Below are positions 29,001 to 37,267 of a DNA stretch of 64,000 nt, one piece after another. The first letter of the stretch is position 1. Every line of letters starts with the position of its first letter. The translations under genes were made by a program, and so were the position numbers. This DNA is from Compostimonas suwonensis (GTDB taxonomy: Bacteria > Actinomycetota > Actinomycetes > Actinomycetales > Microbacteriaceae). The notes beneath the pieces are model-generated. The model made no database searches and was not told where the DNA came from. It saw nothing but the letters and a program-made list of their open reading frames with translations. Location of the stretch: assembly GCF_002797855.1 (NCBI RefSeq), contig NZ_PGFB01000001.1:558001-622000 (forward strand). The letters are read 5' to 3'.

Positions 29001-32000
29001 AGCGCACCGCTGACGGGTCCTTCGTCGCCGTCGGCGAAGGCAACCGCTGCCTACCGCTCGGCGAAGGCGGCAGCAACGGCCAGCGCATCCTCTTCACCTC
29101 GGGCGACGGAGAGCGCGACCCGCAGACCGGCGCGGTCGAGATCCAGTGGCACGGCGCCGCGACGGTCAACGCCTACGGCGGACTCGTGCCGTGGTACGTC
29201 GAAGACCCGAAGCTCACGCTCGACGCGCAGGGCGACGGCACCGTCGTCGCCCGGGTCGGAGGCTTCCGCTCGTCGATGGCCGACCCGAACGTCAAGGAGC
29301 CGCTGCCGCCGACCGAGGGCGTCGTCATCGCGACCGTCTCCGGCGCGGATGTCTCCGACGACGGCGGCTTCACGGTGACCCCGGTCTTCCGAGGCGTCGA
29401 CTACTTCCCCCTCAACAACCCGCTCGACCCGAGTTCGGGCCGGCAGACGACATCCGCCATCACGGCCGATGTCAAGGCGGGCAACCCCGACTGGGGCTCA
29501 TGGCCTGAGCCGTTCGTCGACTTCCAGTACGCGACAGGGCTCTCCAGCTACTGGCACACGAGCGGCGGGGTCGCCGACCCCAAGAAGCCGCCGCTGCCGT
29601 TCACGGTCGACTACGACTTCGAGCTCCCCGAGACCGATCCCGTACTCGTGCGCAACCCCGCGAGCCTCACGGTGAGCGAGGGCGCGGACGTGCAGTTCAC
29701 CGCCCTCGGCGGCGGCAACCCCGCGCCGAACGGCATCCAGTGGCAGGAGCAGGGCGCCACCGCCGAGGACTGGACGGACCTCGAGGGCGAGACCTCCGAG
29801 ACGCTGAGCATCCCGGACGTCACGGTCGCCGCGCACAACGGCCTCGTCGTGCGCGCCGTGGTGACGAGCCCGCGCGGCACGGTCGTCTCGGCCCCCGCGA
29901 CGCTCACCGTCGAGGCGCTCGTCGCGCCCGTCATCCAGACCCAGCCGCAGTCCGTCACGGTGCGGGCCGGCGGGACCGCGAGCTTCCAGGTGCAGGCCAC
30001 CGGCTCGACCCTCGCCTACCAGTGGCAGAGGAGCACGGACGACGGCGCGAGCTGGACGCCGGCAGGCTCCACCACGAGCAGCCTGAGCGTCGGCGCGGGG
30101 GTCGCGCAGGACGGCGACCTGTTCCGGGTCGTCGTGAGCAACGGCGTGAGCGAGCCCGTCGTCTCCGAGGTCGCGACCCTCACCGTCACGGTCGAGGCGC
30201 CCGCGATCACGCAGCAGCCCCGCGACGCCCGCATCTTCGCGACCCAGAGCGTCATCATCGGCGTCACGGGAACGGGCGCGCCGGCACCCAGCTGGCAGTG
30301 GCAGAAGAGCACGGACGGCGGCGCGAGCTGGACGGACTTCGGGACCCCGTACCCCTCCGTCGCGATCGTCGGTGTGCTCGAGGAGGACGGCGCCCTCTAC
30401 CGCGCCGTCGGCAGCAACGGCATCGGAGAGCCCGTTGTCACCGACGCCGTGACCATCGATGTCGTGGCGGTCGACGGTCGCCGGGTCCTCCTGGACCCGA
30501 ACACCCCCATCGACCCGGCGGCGCCCCTCTCCGCGACCCTGCGCGGCGGCGGCTTCACCGTGCCCGACGACTTCACCGGCCGCATGCGGACCGTGCTCGT
30601 CGAGGCGGGCACGTGGTCGCCCGGCAGCCAGGTCGCGGTCGAGGATCGTATCTCCACCGTGCTGCGCACGGGCGCCTCGCTGCGCTCGGGAGGCGGCTAC
30701 TGGACGAGCCCGCTCACCCTGCCGGCCGGGACCCTCGACCCGAACACCGCCTACGAGATCGTCACCTACCGTGACGACGTGCTCGAGGACCGTTCGCTCG
30801 ACAGCGTGACCCCGATCTACCTCGTGGGTCAGGAGCCCGGCAGGACCCCGCTCTCCGGGGCGACCGTCGAGTTCGGCTTCAACAACGTGCACCAGGGCGC
30901 GTCCCCGGCCGGCGGCTGCAACTACTTCGTCGCCGGCACCGTGCAGGGCCTCGGCGGCGACTACCAGTCGGTCGACGGGAACGTCTACGTCGTCAAGAAG
31001 ACGGCGGAGGGAGGCAACGAGGTCGTGGGTGTGAGCACCCGCTGCACCCCGGCGACGGAAGGCTCCACGAGCATCGACCAGCGCTTCCTCTTCACCGAGG
31101 GCACCGGTTACACGAGCGAGAACGGCGAGACGAGCATCCAGTGGACGGGGGCCGGCACGATCAACGCCTACGGCGGCCTCGTGAGCTGGTACTTCGAGAA
31201 CCCGCTCCTCGTGCTCGACGAGAACGGCGACGGCTCGATCACCGCGAACGTGGGCGGCTTCGGCAGCTCCATGGACAACCCGGACGTGAAGATCCCGCTC
31301 GAGCCGCGTCAGGGCGTCGAGATCGCGACCGTGCGCGGTGCGAGCATCGTGGACGGCGCGCTCACGATCGACCCCGTGTACAAGGGCGTCGACTACTTCC
31401 CGCTCGCCAACCCGCTCGACCCGCAGTCGGAGCGCTCCACGACCTCGGCGATCCCCGCCGCGGCCAAGGCGAGCAACCCCGACTGGGGATCCTGGCCGCA
31501 GTCGTTCGTCGACTTCCAGTACGCCACGGGGCTCTCGAGCTACTGGCACACGAGCGGCCTGACCGCAGACCCCAACAAGCCGCCGCTGCCGATCGAGGTC
31601 GACCTCGAGGGCTCCGCGCCCGAGTTCGGACCGCTCTTCGTGCAGGAGCCCGGCCCGGTGGACGTGCGGGAAGGGACGGACGCCGTGTTCACGGCGCGAG
31701 CCGTCGCCTCCAGCGGTGAGGTCGCCGTGCAGTGGCAGGCCAAGAAGGCCGGCGGAGACTGGACCGACCTCGACGGCGAGACCTCGTCGACCCTGACCCT
31801 CGCCGCCGTCACGGTCGCAGAGTGGAACGGAGCGGCGGTCCGCGCCGTCGGCACCCTCGGCGACGAGACGGTCACGACCGCCGCTGCCGCCATCCGGGTG
31901 ACCCTCGCGGCCGCGCCGGTGTTCACGAAGCAGCCCGAGTCGGTCACGACGGGCGCCGGCTGGTACGTCGGCTTCCAGTCGGCCGCGAGCGGATACCCCG

Positions 32001-35000
32001 CGCCCGCCTACCAGTGGCAGCGCAAGGCCGCAGACGGCACCTGGGCGGATGTCGCGGGCGCGACGAGCGCGAACTACTCCTTCAACTCCGCCTACCCGGC
32101 CGACGACGGAGCCGCGTTCCGCGTGATCGCGAGCAACTCGGAAGGCCAGGCGGTCTCCGAGGAGGTCACACTCGCGCTCACGACCTCGCCCGTCGTCATC
32201 GACGCCCAGCCGCAGGACAACGTCGCCTTCGAGGGCGGCACCTCCTACATCCTGGTCTCCGCCGACGGCGCGCCGTATCCGACCGCCAGCTGGGAGCGCA
32301 GCCGCGACGGCGAGACCTGGGAGGCACTGCCCGGCCAGGGCACGGGCGGTGCGCTCGAGTTCAGCGGGCTCACCCTCGCCGACTCGGGCTACCGCTACCG
32401 GGCGATCCTCGACAACGGGATCGGCGAGCCCGTCGTCTCCGAGTCGGCCACGCTCACGGTGCTGCCGACGCAGGATCCGCCGGTGCACCTCTGGTCGGAC
32501 TCCGAGATCCTCGACCCGGCGGCGGCCCACCGGATCGACGTCGTCTTCGGCAAGGTCCCGGACTTCCCGGCCGGCTCCGACAAGCTCCTGACCTGGGGCA
32601 TCGTCGAGAAGAGCGTGTGGCAGCCCGGCGACGCCGCGGTTCCGCGCGAGCAGCTCATCGGCGGCTCCCTGGCGCAGGGCGACTTCAGCTACTACCACAC
32701 CTGGGTGCAGCTGAGCGCCGGAGCGCTCGACCCCTCCAAGGAGTACGGCTTCGCCGTGTTCGCCTCGCCGCGGAACGGCTCCGAGCCCACCCACGACTTC
32801 GACATGTACGTGCCGATCACGGTGGGTCAGCCTGCCGCGATCACGCAGCAGCCGGCGTCGGCCACGGTCGAGCTCGGCGACGCCGCGACGTTCACGGTCG
32901 CGGCATCCGGACGGCCCGATCCCGGCTACCAGTGGCAGCTGAAGAGCGGCGACGAGTGGACCGACATCGAGGGCGCGACGGCGGCGAGCTACTCGCCCGC
33001 CGCCGGGCTCGAGGCGAACGGCTCGATCTACCGGGTGGTCGTCTCCAACGGCATCGGCGAGGCCGTCGTCTCCGACGAGGCGACGCTCACGGTGAACCGT
33101 CCGACCCCCACCGTCACCGTCTCGAAGACCACGGGCCTCGACCCGGACGGCGAGACGGTCACCGTCACGGGAACCGGCTTCCTGGCCGACCCGCCGACGA
33201 CCACCGCGGCGCGGCCGCCGCTCGCCGGCCGCTTCGGAGGCGTCTACGTCGTCTTCGGCAAGTTCGCCGACAGCTGGCAGCCCACGGTCACCACCACCGG
33301 TCGCAACATCATCGACCAGAAGTGGGCCGTGCTCGCGGACGACGTGCAGACGATCGGCGGAACCGCGGCGGGCGCCGTCGAGCTGAAGGCGGACGGCAGC
33401 TTCGAGACGACGCTGACCGTGAAGAGCGGCCAGTTCGACAAGACGGGCGACTACGGCGTCTACACCTACGGGGGCGGCGGAGTGAAATACGCGCCCTTCG
33501 AGACGAAGACCGCCGTGACGCTCGCCGAGGCCCCGGCCGCGGTCGTCACCCAGCCGCGCTCGCTCGTGGCACCCGTGGCCCCGGCGAGCGGCGATCCTGT
33601 CGCGAGCTTCACGGTCGCGGCGAGCGGCGCTCCGGCGCCGACCGTGCAGTGGCAGAAGCGGGCCGGAGACGGGGCCTGGGCTCCGATCGACGGCGCGACC
33701 TCCGCGACGCTCGACTATCCGTACACGGCTGCGGACGGCGGCGCGCAGTTCCGCGCGGTCGTCTCCAACGGCATCGCGACGGCGAACTCGGATGCCGCGA
33801 CGCTCACCGTCGGTGTGCCCGCGGGCATCACGGCTCAGCCGACGCCCGCGAGCGTCGAGCCCGGCACGACGGCGCGCTTCACGGTGGCCGTCGCCGGAGA
33901 CCCGGCGCCCGGCATCCAGTGGCAGCGCAAGCCCGTCGGCGGCGACTGGACGACGATCGTCGGCGCGACCGCGGCCACGCTCGAGGTCGAGGCGACGACG
34001 GAGCTCGACGGCGTGCAGTACCGCGTGGTCGTCGGCAACGACATCCCGGTCGCCGTGGGCGGCGCGGATGGCTCGACCGTCACGAGCGAGGCCGTGGCCC
34101 TCACGGTGCTCTACCAGCCGATCGCGATCACGGCCCAGCCGCAGAGCCTCGTCGCTCCGGTCGCTCCGGTGAACGGCGAGCCCGTCGCGAGCTTCGAGGT
34201 CGCCGCCGACGGAACGCCCGAGGTCGGCTACCAGTGGCAGCGCCGCGCGGCCGGATCGTCGCTCTGGGAGGACGTCGCCGGTGCCACCGGCGCCGTGCTC
34301 GCCTACGGCTACACGGCGGACGACGACGGTGCGGCCTTCCGCGCGGTCGTCTCCAACCGGCTCGGCGAGAGCGCCGTCTCGCACGAGGCGCAGCTCACGG
34401 TCGGCGTTCCCGTCGCGATCGTCTCGCAGCCGGGCTCGCAGACCGCCGTCGACGGCACGCCGGCGACCTTCGAGGTCGAGGTCGGCGGCACCGCGCCCGC
34501 CATCCAGTGGGAGACGAAAGCCCCCGGTCAGGACGGCTTCGTCGCGATCGAGGGTGCGACGGATGCCGCGCTCACCGTTCCGGCGGCTCCGGCGGCCTCG
34601 GGCACCGAGTACCGCGCCGTGGTGACCGGGCCGGTCGGCGGCGACATCCGCCCGGCCGGTTCTTCGGAGGCCGGCTCCGTCGCGACGAGCGACACAGCCG
34701 TGCTGACGGTGCCCGAGCCCGCGGAGGCGCCGACACCGGTCGCCGACGACGAGCTGACCGAGACCGCTCGCGGAGGGGTCGAGATCGTCGAGATCGACGG
34801 CGGCCGGGTGACCCTCGACGTGGGTGCCGACAGAGCCGGACACTATGCGGGCGTCTGGGTGCACTCGACACCCGTGTTCCTCGGCTGGCACCTCGTTCCC
34901 GCCTCCGGTCTCGTGACGGTGACGCTGCCTTCCGGCCTCGCGGCAGGCGAGCACAAGCTCGTGGTGGTGGACGCGAGCGGGAACCTCGTGGGGTGGTCCC

Positions 35001-35215
35001 CGATCGTGATCACGGTCGACGACGACGGCCTGCCCGTGGTCGCGCCGGCAGCGCCCGCCGCGCCGGCCGCGTCCGCCGCGCTGCCCGCCACGGGTGCGGA
35101 TGCCGCGCCCTGGCTCGCGCTCGCCCTGCTGCTGCTCCTCGCCGGAGCGACGATCGTGGCCGGTCAACGGCGTCAGTCGAGATGGGGATCACGGCTGACC
35201 AGCCCGAGACGCTAA
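26057..35215 (+). CDS. Giant LPATG-anchored wall protein with four HtaA-like domains and about fourteen Ig-like repeats
   Basis: 3052-residue exported protein. Signal peptide 1-38 (cleavage near APAFA). HtaA-like domains: about 47-300, 400-622 (divergent), 934-1187 and 1599-1848. Ig-like repeats of about 90 residues (QPxSxTVxxGxxAxF ... YQWQRSxDGGxxW ... FRVVVSNG ... ATLTV) fill 307-394, 625-803, 1192-1470, 1857-2136, 2259-2346 and 2493-2886. A third module of about 120 residues (ILDPAAxxRxxVxF ... PxGxLDPxxxYxxV type) occurs at about 806-930, 1471-1593 and 2138-2258. A neocarzinostatin-like domain covers 2350-2491. The C-terminus has LPATG at 3009-3013, a hydrophobic helix and QRRQSRWGSR, a classical sortase signal. 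HtaA-like domains 3 and 4 carry the GGCxYF cysteine pair; domain 1 does not. Start GTG at 26057, iron boxes upstream and a strong terminator downstream. Likely a wall-spanning haem collector feeding HmuTUV. Confidence 0.85.
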   Translation: MNDNRPRPRLRRAVLATATAAALALSTLVASPAAPAFADDPAGTAVSDAVFRWGLSNEANNKAFAPGTSNFFSAGKAPKTSGADTISESEWAATSGDVTIEKQQADGSYATATWAGLKTTPAGGTIPSPTSGQFSNHRVVIGDGTGDADADADSADIQWTGDFTVAFYSGMTQFYVSDPHLIVSNGSGELTATLSGFGTSMDDPDVFQPLPTAEVTLAVLNGVDVTDDGFEVSPDYLGVEVELPASASPQVRTGDNWGSFPQSMVDYQLLTGQSSYWYSSGLSTDAFKVPLPISVGFELAPAPVAPSITAQPASTTVVAGETASFQVTADGGEPLSYIWERSDDGSSWSPIDGATTAGYELVATSDDDGARFRVVVSGPGGSVTSDAASLTVTPPAPQTVEVDGAQLEWAYSRYAQYGVFGAWSMTASGDDVSTSTLNGKTVSGLDADLIKNFNLVRFEDGQGALDAQTGAGTITWDETGDWVLNAYNGQYGAPDETLRDPVLTIEDDATGSLSFEAYIPAGLDMSGAPAPAAGPTRIVLATFSSVTVDDGVITAVPEYAGRSYTPVGGSPWQACDGAGGSWPSAWIDFVPTSVQAHYYTTSCSGLNLMKPPLPVTVRLDEVDATITSQPVAASVDAGQTAGFTVVAAGNPVHYQWQRSTDGESWNDIPDATDSKLALTAGIDDDGTRVRVLVNGSLESDVVTLTVATQAPAIVGSGQDLVVLEGAPRAAFRANASGIPAPVATWQTSADGGDTWTAVSEGVSGSTYSIEHPRLDQSGLLVRAVFENGVGDAVTSEPRSLTVLPVDGKTVAWVLGAPVDPTQLGSTYSLRASFAGFTVPEGSTTDIQAALVPESALEGTNTPDPSTFVWSETLYASNLLEYGGHQSDQLVSLYPGLIDPSVRYYLVTFSTDLADRGYDTRTLLPIDGQSVPTPITEASFEWAINNQHQGGAQFGGCDYFVAGKSDGTASSYLTRSGDVSILKRTADGSFVAVGEGNRCLPLGEGGSNGQRILFTSGDGERDPQTGAVEIQWHGAATVNAYGGLVPWYVEDPKLTLDAQGDGTVVARVGGFRSSMADPNVKEPLPPTEGVVIATVSGADVSDDGGFTVTPVFRGVDYFPLNNPLDPSSGRQTTSAITADVKAGNPDWGSWPEPFVDFQYATGLSSYWHTSGGVADPKKPPLPFTVDYDFELPETDPVLVRNPASLTVSEGADVQFTALGGGNPAPNGIQWQEQGATAEDWTDLEGETSETLSIPDVTVAAHNGLVVRAVVTSPRGTVVSAPATLTVEALVAPVIQTQPQSVTVRAGGTASFQVQATGSTLAYQWQRSTDDGASWTPAGSTTSSLSVGAGVAQDGDLFRVVVSNGVSEPVVSEVATLTVTVEAPAITQQPRDARIFATQSVIIGVTGTGAPAPSWQWQKSTDGGASWTDFGTPYPSVAIVGVLEEDGALYRAVGSNGIGEPVVTDAVTIDVVAVDGRRVLLDPNTPIDPAAPLSATLRGGGFTVPDDFTGRMRTVLVEAGTWSPGSQVAVEDRISTVLRTGASLRSGGGYWTSPLTLPAGTLDPNTAYEIVTYRDDVLEDRSLDSVTPIYLVGQEPGRTPLSGATVEFGFNNVHQGASPAGGCNYFVAGTVQGLGGDYQSVDGNVYVVKKTAEGGNEVVGVSTRCTPATEGSTSIDQRFLFTEGTGYTSENGETSIQWTGAGTINAYGGLVSWYFENPLLVLDENGDGSITANVGGFGSSMDNPDVKIPLEPRQGVEIATVRGASIVDGALTIDPVYKGVDYFPLANPLDPQSERSTTSAIPAAAKASNPDWGSWPQSFVDFQYATGLSSYWHTSGLTADPNKPPLPIEVDLEGSAPEFGPLFVQEPGPVDVREGTDAVFTARAVASSGEVAVQWQAKKAGGDWTDLDGETSSTLTLAAVTVAEWNGAAVRAVGTLGDETVTTAAAAIRVTLAAAPVFTKQPESVTTGAGWYVGFQSAASGYPAPAYQWQRKAADGTWADVAGATSANYSFNSAYPADDGAAFRVIASNSEGQAVSEEVTLALTTSPVVIDAQPQDNVAFEGGTSYILVSADGAPYPTASWERSRDGETWEALPGQGTGGALEFSGLTLADSGYRYRAILDNGIGEPVVSESATLTVLPTQDPPVHLWSDSEILDPAAAHRIDVVFGKVPDFPAGSDKLLTWGIVEKSVWQPGDAAVPREQLIGGSLAQGDFSYYHTWVQLSAGALDPSKEYGFAVFASPRNGSEPTHDFDMYVPITVGQPAAITQQPASATVELGDAATFTVAASGRPDPGYQWQLKSGDEWTDIEGATAASYSPAAGLEANGSIYRVVVSNGIGEAVVSDEATLTVNRPTPTVTVSKTTGLDPDGETVTVTGTGFLADPPTTTAARPPLAGRFGGVYVVFGKFADSWQPTVTTTGRNIIDQKWAVLADDVQTIGGTAAGAVELKADGSFETTLTVKSGQFDKTGDYGVYTYGGGGVKYAPFETKTAVTLAEAPAAVVTQPRSLVAPVAPASGDPVASFTVAASGAPAPTVQWQKRAGDGAWAPIDGATSATLDYPYTAADGGAQFRAVVSNGIATANSDAATLTVGVPAGITAQPTPASVEPGTTARFTVAVAGDPAPGIQWQRKPVGGDWTTIVGATAATLEVEATTELDGVQYRVVVGNDIPVAVGGADGSTVTSEAVALTVLYQPIAITAQPQSLVAPVAPVNGEPVASFEVAADGTPEVGYQWQRRAAGSSLWEDVAGATGAVLAYGYTADDDGAAFRAVVSNRLGESAVSHEAQLTVGVPVAIVSQPGSQTAVDGTPATFEVEVGGTAPAIQWETKAPGQDGFVAIEGATDAALTVPAAPAASGTEYRAVVTGPVGGDIRPAGSSEAGSVATSDTAVLTVPEPAEAPTPVADDELTETARGGVEIVEIDGGRVTLDVGADRAGHYAGVWVHSTPVFLGWHLVPASGLVTVTLPSGLAAGEHKLVVVDASGNLVGWSPIVITVDDDGLPVVAPAAPAAPAASAALPATGADAAPWLALALLLLLAGATIVAGQRRQSRWGSRLTSPRR

Positions 35216-35228
35216 GGCGGTCATGGAG

Positions 35229-35266
35229 CAGGGGGCGGGTGCCAGGTCTTCGGCACCCGCCCCCTG
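35229..35266 (+). terminator. Rho-independent-type terminator after the giant wall protein gene
   Basis: Perfect 15-bp stem (35229-35243 with 35252-35266), 8-base loop, followed by TCCTTTTCCC at 35267-35276. It lies 13 bases after the stop codon. Confidence 0.85.
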
Positions 35267-35290
35267 TCCTTTTCCCGTGTGGCTTCCGGG

Positions 35291-35407
<117 letters not shown>

Positions 35408-35511
35408 GTCCGTATCCTCCTTTTTCCCTACGTGTCTTTCCCTCCGATCCCGAGGCGCTCTCCGTTGGATCCCCGTGCGCCGGCGCGCGCGAAGTGGGGG
35501 ACAATGGATGC

Positions 35512-35898
35512 ATGAGCAGTACCGGCAGTGACGAGCAGGGCGCGGTCGAGCAGAGCGCGGTCGAGCAGGGCGCGGTCGAGCAGGGCGCGATCGACGCCGA
35601 GCCCGAGGTCGTCGTGACCGCGGGCCGGGTGATCGTGCGCCGATCCCCCCGCTACTTCCGGTTCATGGCGCTGGGGGCTATCGTCGGCGTGATCCTCGCG
35701 ATCGTCTTCACGGTCGCGTTCCCCGACAACGCCCAGTTCACGGCGACCCAGGTGTTCGGCTTCCTGCTGCTCGTGTTCCTCGTCGTGGGTGTCGCGCTCG
35801 GCTCGCTCGCCGCAATCCTCGCAAACCGTATCGTCTCTCGCGGGCAGCACGAGGTCGACGCCGAGCGCACGATCGTGCACCCCGTCGACGAGCCCTGA
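35512..35898 (+). CDS. Small two-helix membrane protein with Glu-Gln-Gly-Ala-Val repeats
   Basis: 128-residue protein of unknown function. Residues 8-27 are an acidic tandem repeat (VEQGAVEQGA) encoded by an 18-bp DNA repeat. Residues about 45-115 contain two transmembrane helices (FMALGAIVGVILAIVFTVAF and GFLLLVFLVVGVALGSLAAI) followed by a polar tail. This is the layout of small actinobacterial division/envelope-associated membrane proteins, but I cannot assign a family firmly. Start: ATG at 35512; GACAAT at 35500-35505 ends six bases upstream, so the message may be leaderless. It is followed by a long C/T-rich tract. Confidence 0.6.
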   Translation: MSSTGSDEQGAVEQSAVEQGAVEQGAIDAEPEVVVTAGRVIVRRSPRYFRFMALGAIVGVILAIVFTVAFPDNAQFTATQVFGFLLLVFLVVGVALGSLAAILANRIVSRGQHEVDAERTIVHPVDEP

Positions 35899-35982
35899 CT
35901 CCCTTCCCCCCTTTTTTCCTCCTTTCCTCCTTTTTTCCTCCCGCCTTTCCTTCCCCCCTCCCCCTTTCCCGCCTTTCCTTGT
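35899..35982. repeat. Pyrimidine tract at the left edge of the DUF559 module
   Basis: About 80 bases made almost wholly of C and T (runs of C and T up to 7). The mirror-placed tract at 37375-37490 is purine-rich on the + strand, so the two form the outer ends of an inverted arrangement around the DUF559 gene. Confidence 0.7.
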
Positions 35983-36090
35983 GACTTGCGCCATTTGGCG
36001 CATCCGGGGCGGGTAACCGTTCATTGTGGCGTGACTCGGTGGGCGGTCCGGCGTGACTCGACCCGGTTCCTGCAGCGCGGTGGTCGGGCG
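35983..36090 (-). repeat. Left flank of the DUF559 module: GACTTGCGCCATTTGGCG plus GAGTCACGCC palindromes
   Basis: Starts with GACTTGCGCCATTTGGCG (35983-36000) and contains two TGGCGTGACTCG-like blocks (about 36027-36060). It lies immediately downstream of the DUF559 stop. The complementary order of blocks, in inverted orientation, follows the DUF559 remnant at 37268-37374. Confidence 0.75.
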
Positions 36091-37029
36091 TCAGCGCCAT
36101 CCCTGTGACACCAGAGCGAGTCGAACCCGTTCGACCGTCTGCGCGGTCTCCACGAAAAGACCCCGCGAACGGACCGAGACCGATTGCCATCCGGCCCGGG
36201 CGAGACCCTCCTGGCGCAAGCGGTCATGCTCGTATTGCCTGCGATCGGTCCGATGGTGGTCGCCGTCGTACTCCACGACCACCCGCCACGGCCGGAAGAC
36301 CAGATCGCCACGCCCGAGAAAGCGGCCGCCGGCATCCCAGATCTCGGTGTTCGTCTGCGGCTCGGGAAACCCGGCGCTCCGGAGGAGCAGGCGAAGAAGT
36401 GTTTCCGGCCTCGATTCGCTTCCCTCACGGATGAGGGGGAGCGCGGCGCGGAGCTTTGTGACCCCGCGCCCGGAGTAGCTTCCGAGTCGATCTTCGAGTT
36501 CACCGATGGTCGCCCACGGCCGATCCGACCCCGGCTCGACAACGAAGGGATCGAGTACGAGGGCGTCCCCGAGCGCAACGAGCTCATCCCGGGGCAGGAT
36601 GCCGCCGAGCTGCAGCCACGCCGAGACGGGGTCCACCACGTGGTGTCCGTCCCGTGAGAGCACTCGCACGGTTCCCGGCGTGAGCGTATGGCCGGCCACT
36701 CCGCGACCGGATGGAGCCCGATCAGGCCAGAATGTGGAGACGTGCAGGGGGTCGTCCGCCGTGTACTCGCGGGGAAGCGGCAGGTTCCAGAGCCGGGCGG
36801 CGGTGTCATGGGTGAAGAACGCCGTCGGTTTCATCCGTGTCGCGTATGCGCGGCAGTTGCGGTCGAAGACGCTGGATGCCGGCGCCCGAGGTGGTACCCG
36901 CACGCCGTGGAAGGGCCTGCCGAAGACCGGGTCGCGCAGAGTTTTCGCATTCAGACCCGCTGCCCGAGCGTCGGCGGTGGTGAAGGGGGCGTACAGGAGA
37001 TGGCTGGGCAGGATCGTTCGGCGCGGCAT
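36091..37029 (-). CDS. DUF559 (Vsr-like) nuclease-domain protein with AbiEi-like N-terminus
   Basis: 312-residue protein. The N-terminal part (LLYAPFTTADARAAGLNAKTLRD, then GRPFHGVRVPP) resembles the AbiEi-type wing/helix region found before DUF559 in many actinobacterial proteins. The C-terminal part holds a Vsr-like DUF559 fold: VVVEYDGDHHRTDRRQ with Glu253 and Asp255 as candidate catalytic acids, then YEHDRLRQEGLARAGWQSV. Members occur in several copies per genome in Microbacteriaceae and have no proven function; a DNA endonuclease or antitoxin-like role is inferred. G+C looks lower than in neighbours. Start chosen: ATG at 37029; the frame is open upstream but runs into repeats. Its 3' end and downstream sequence are duplicated in inverted orientation at 37112-37374. 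Confidence 0.72.
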   Translation of the reverse strand: MPRRTILPSHLLYAPFTTADARAAGLNAKTLRDPVFGRPFHGVRVPPRAPASSVFDRNCRAYATRMKPTAFFTHDTAARLWNLPLPREYTADDPLHVSTFWPDRAPSGRGVAGHTLTPGTVRVLSRDGHHVVDPVSAWLQLGGILPRDELVALGDALVLDPFVVEPGSDRPWATIGELEDRLGSYSGRGVTKLRAALPLIREGSESRPETLLRLLLRSAGFPEPQTNTEIWDAGGRFLGRGDLVFRPWRVVVEYDGDHHRTDRRQYEHDRLRQEGLARAGWQSVSVRSRGLFVETAQTVERVRLALVSQGWR

Positions 37030-37111
37030 CCGTTTATGGTGGTCGATCGCGCAGGGGGGTGAGGCGTCATCCACAGGGGTGGATGTCTGTGCACAGCTGT
37101 CTGAGGGGTAG

Positions 37112-37267
37112 TCGGTGTCGGCGCGTCCGTGGGGTCTGCTCGTGGAAACAGCGCAGACGGTCGGACGGGCTAGACACGCTTGTGGTATCTCGGTGCTGGT
37201 GCTGGTGCTGGTGCTGGTGCTGGTGCTGGTGCTGGTGTCGCAGGGCTGGTGTCGCAGGGCTGGCGCT
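37112..37267 (+). pseudogene. Inverted remnant of a second DUF559 gene (3' end only), with hexanucleotide expansion
   Basis: On the + strand the frame from 37112 reads SVSARPWGLLVETAQTVGRAR, closely matching SVSVRSRGLFVETAQTVERVR near the C-terminus of the intact gene on the other strand. It then reads into seven exact copies of GGTGCT (37192-37233) and a 14-bp duplication before resuming with LVSQGW, the last residues of the intact protein. A stop codon (37109-37111) precedes the fragment and no start or nuclease core is present. It is therefore a decayed 3' end of a related gene facing the opposite way. Confidence 0.8.

Noticed and set aside
29498-35167. 1889-codon open frame on the minus strand opposite the giant wall-protein gene
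   Set aside because: Long frames opposite GC-rich genes are common. The translation is Arg/Gly/Val/His-rich with no domain, while the + strand frame shows clear HtaA-like and Ig-like repeats and an LPATG signal.
37192-37233. Possible coding Val-Leu repeat or Thr-Ser repeat protein (both strands are open)
   Set aside because: The hexanucleotide repeat leaves several frames open by chance; homology shows it interrupts a gene remnant. A longer DUF559 start through this region was rejected for the same reason.
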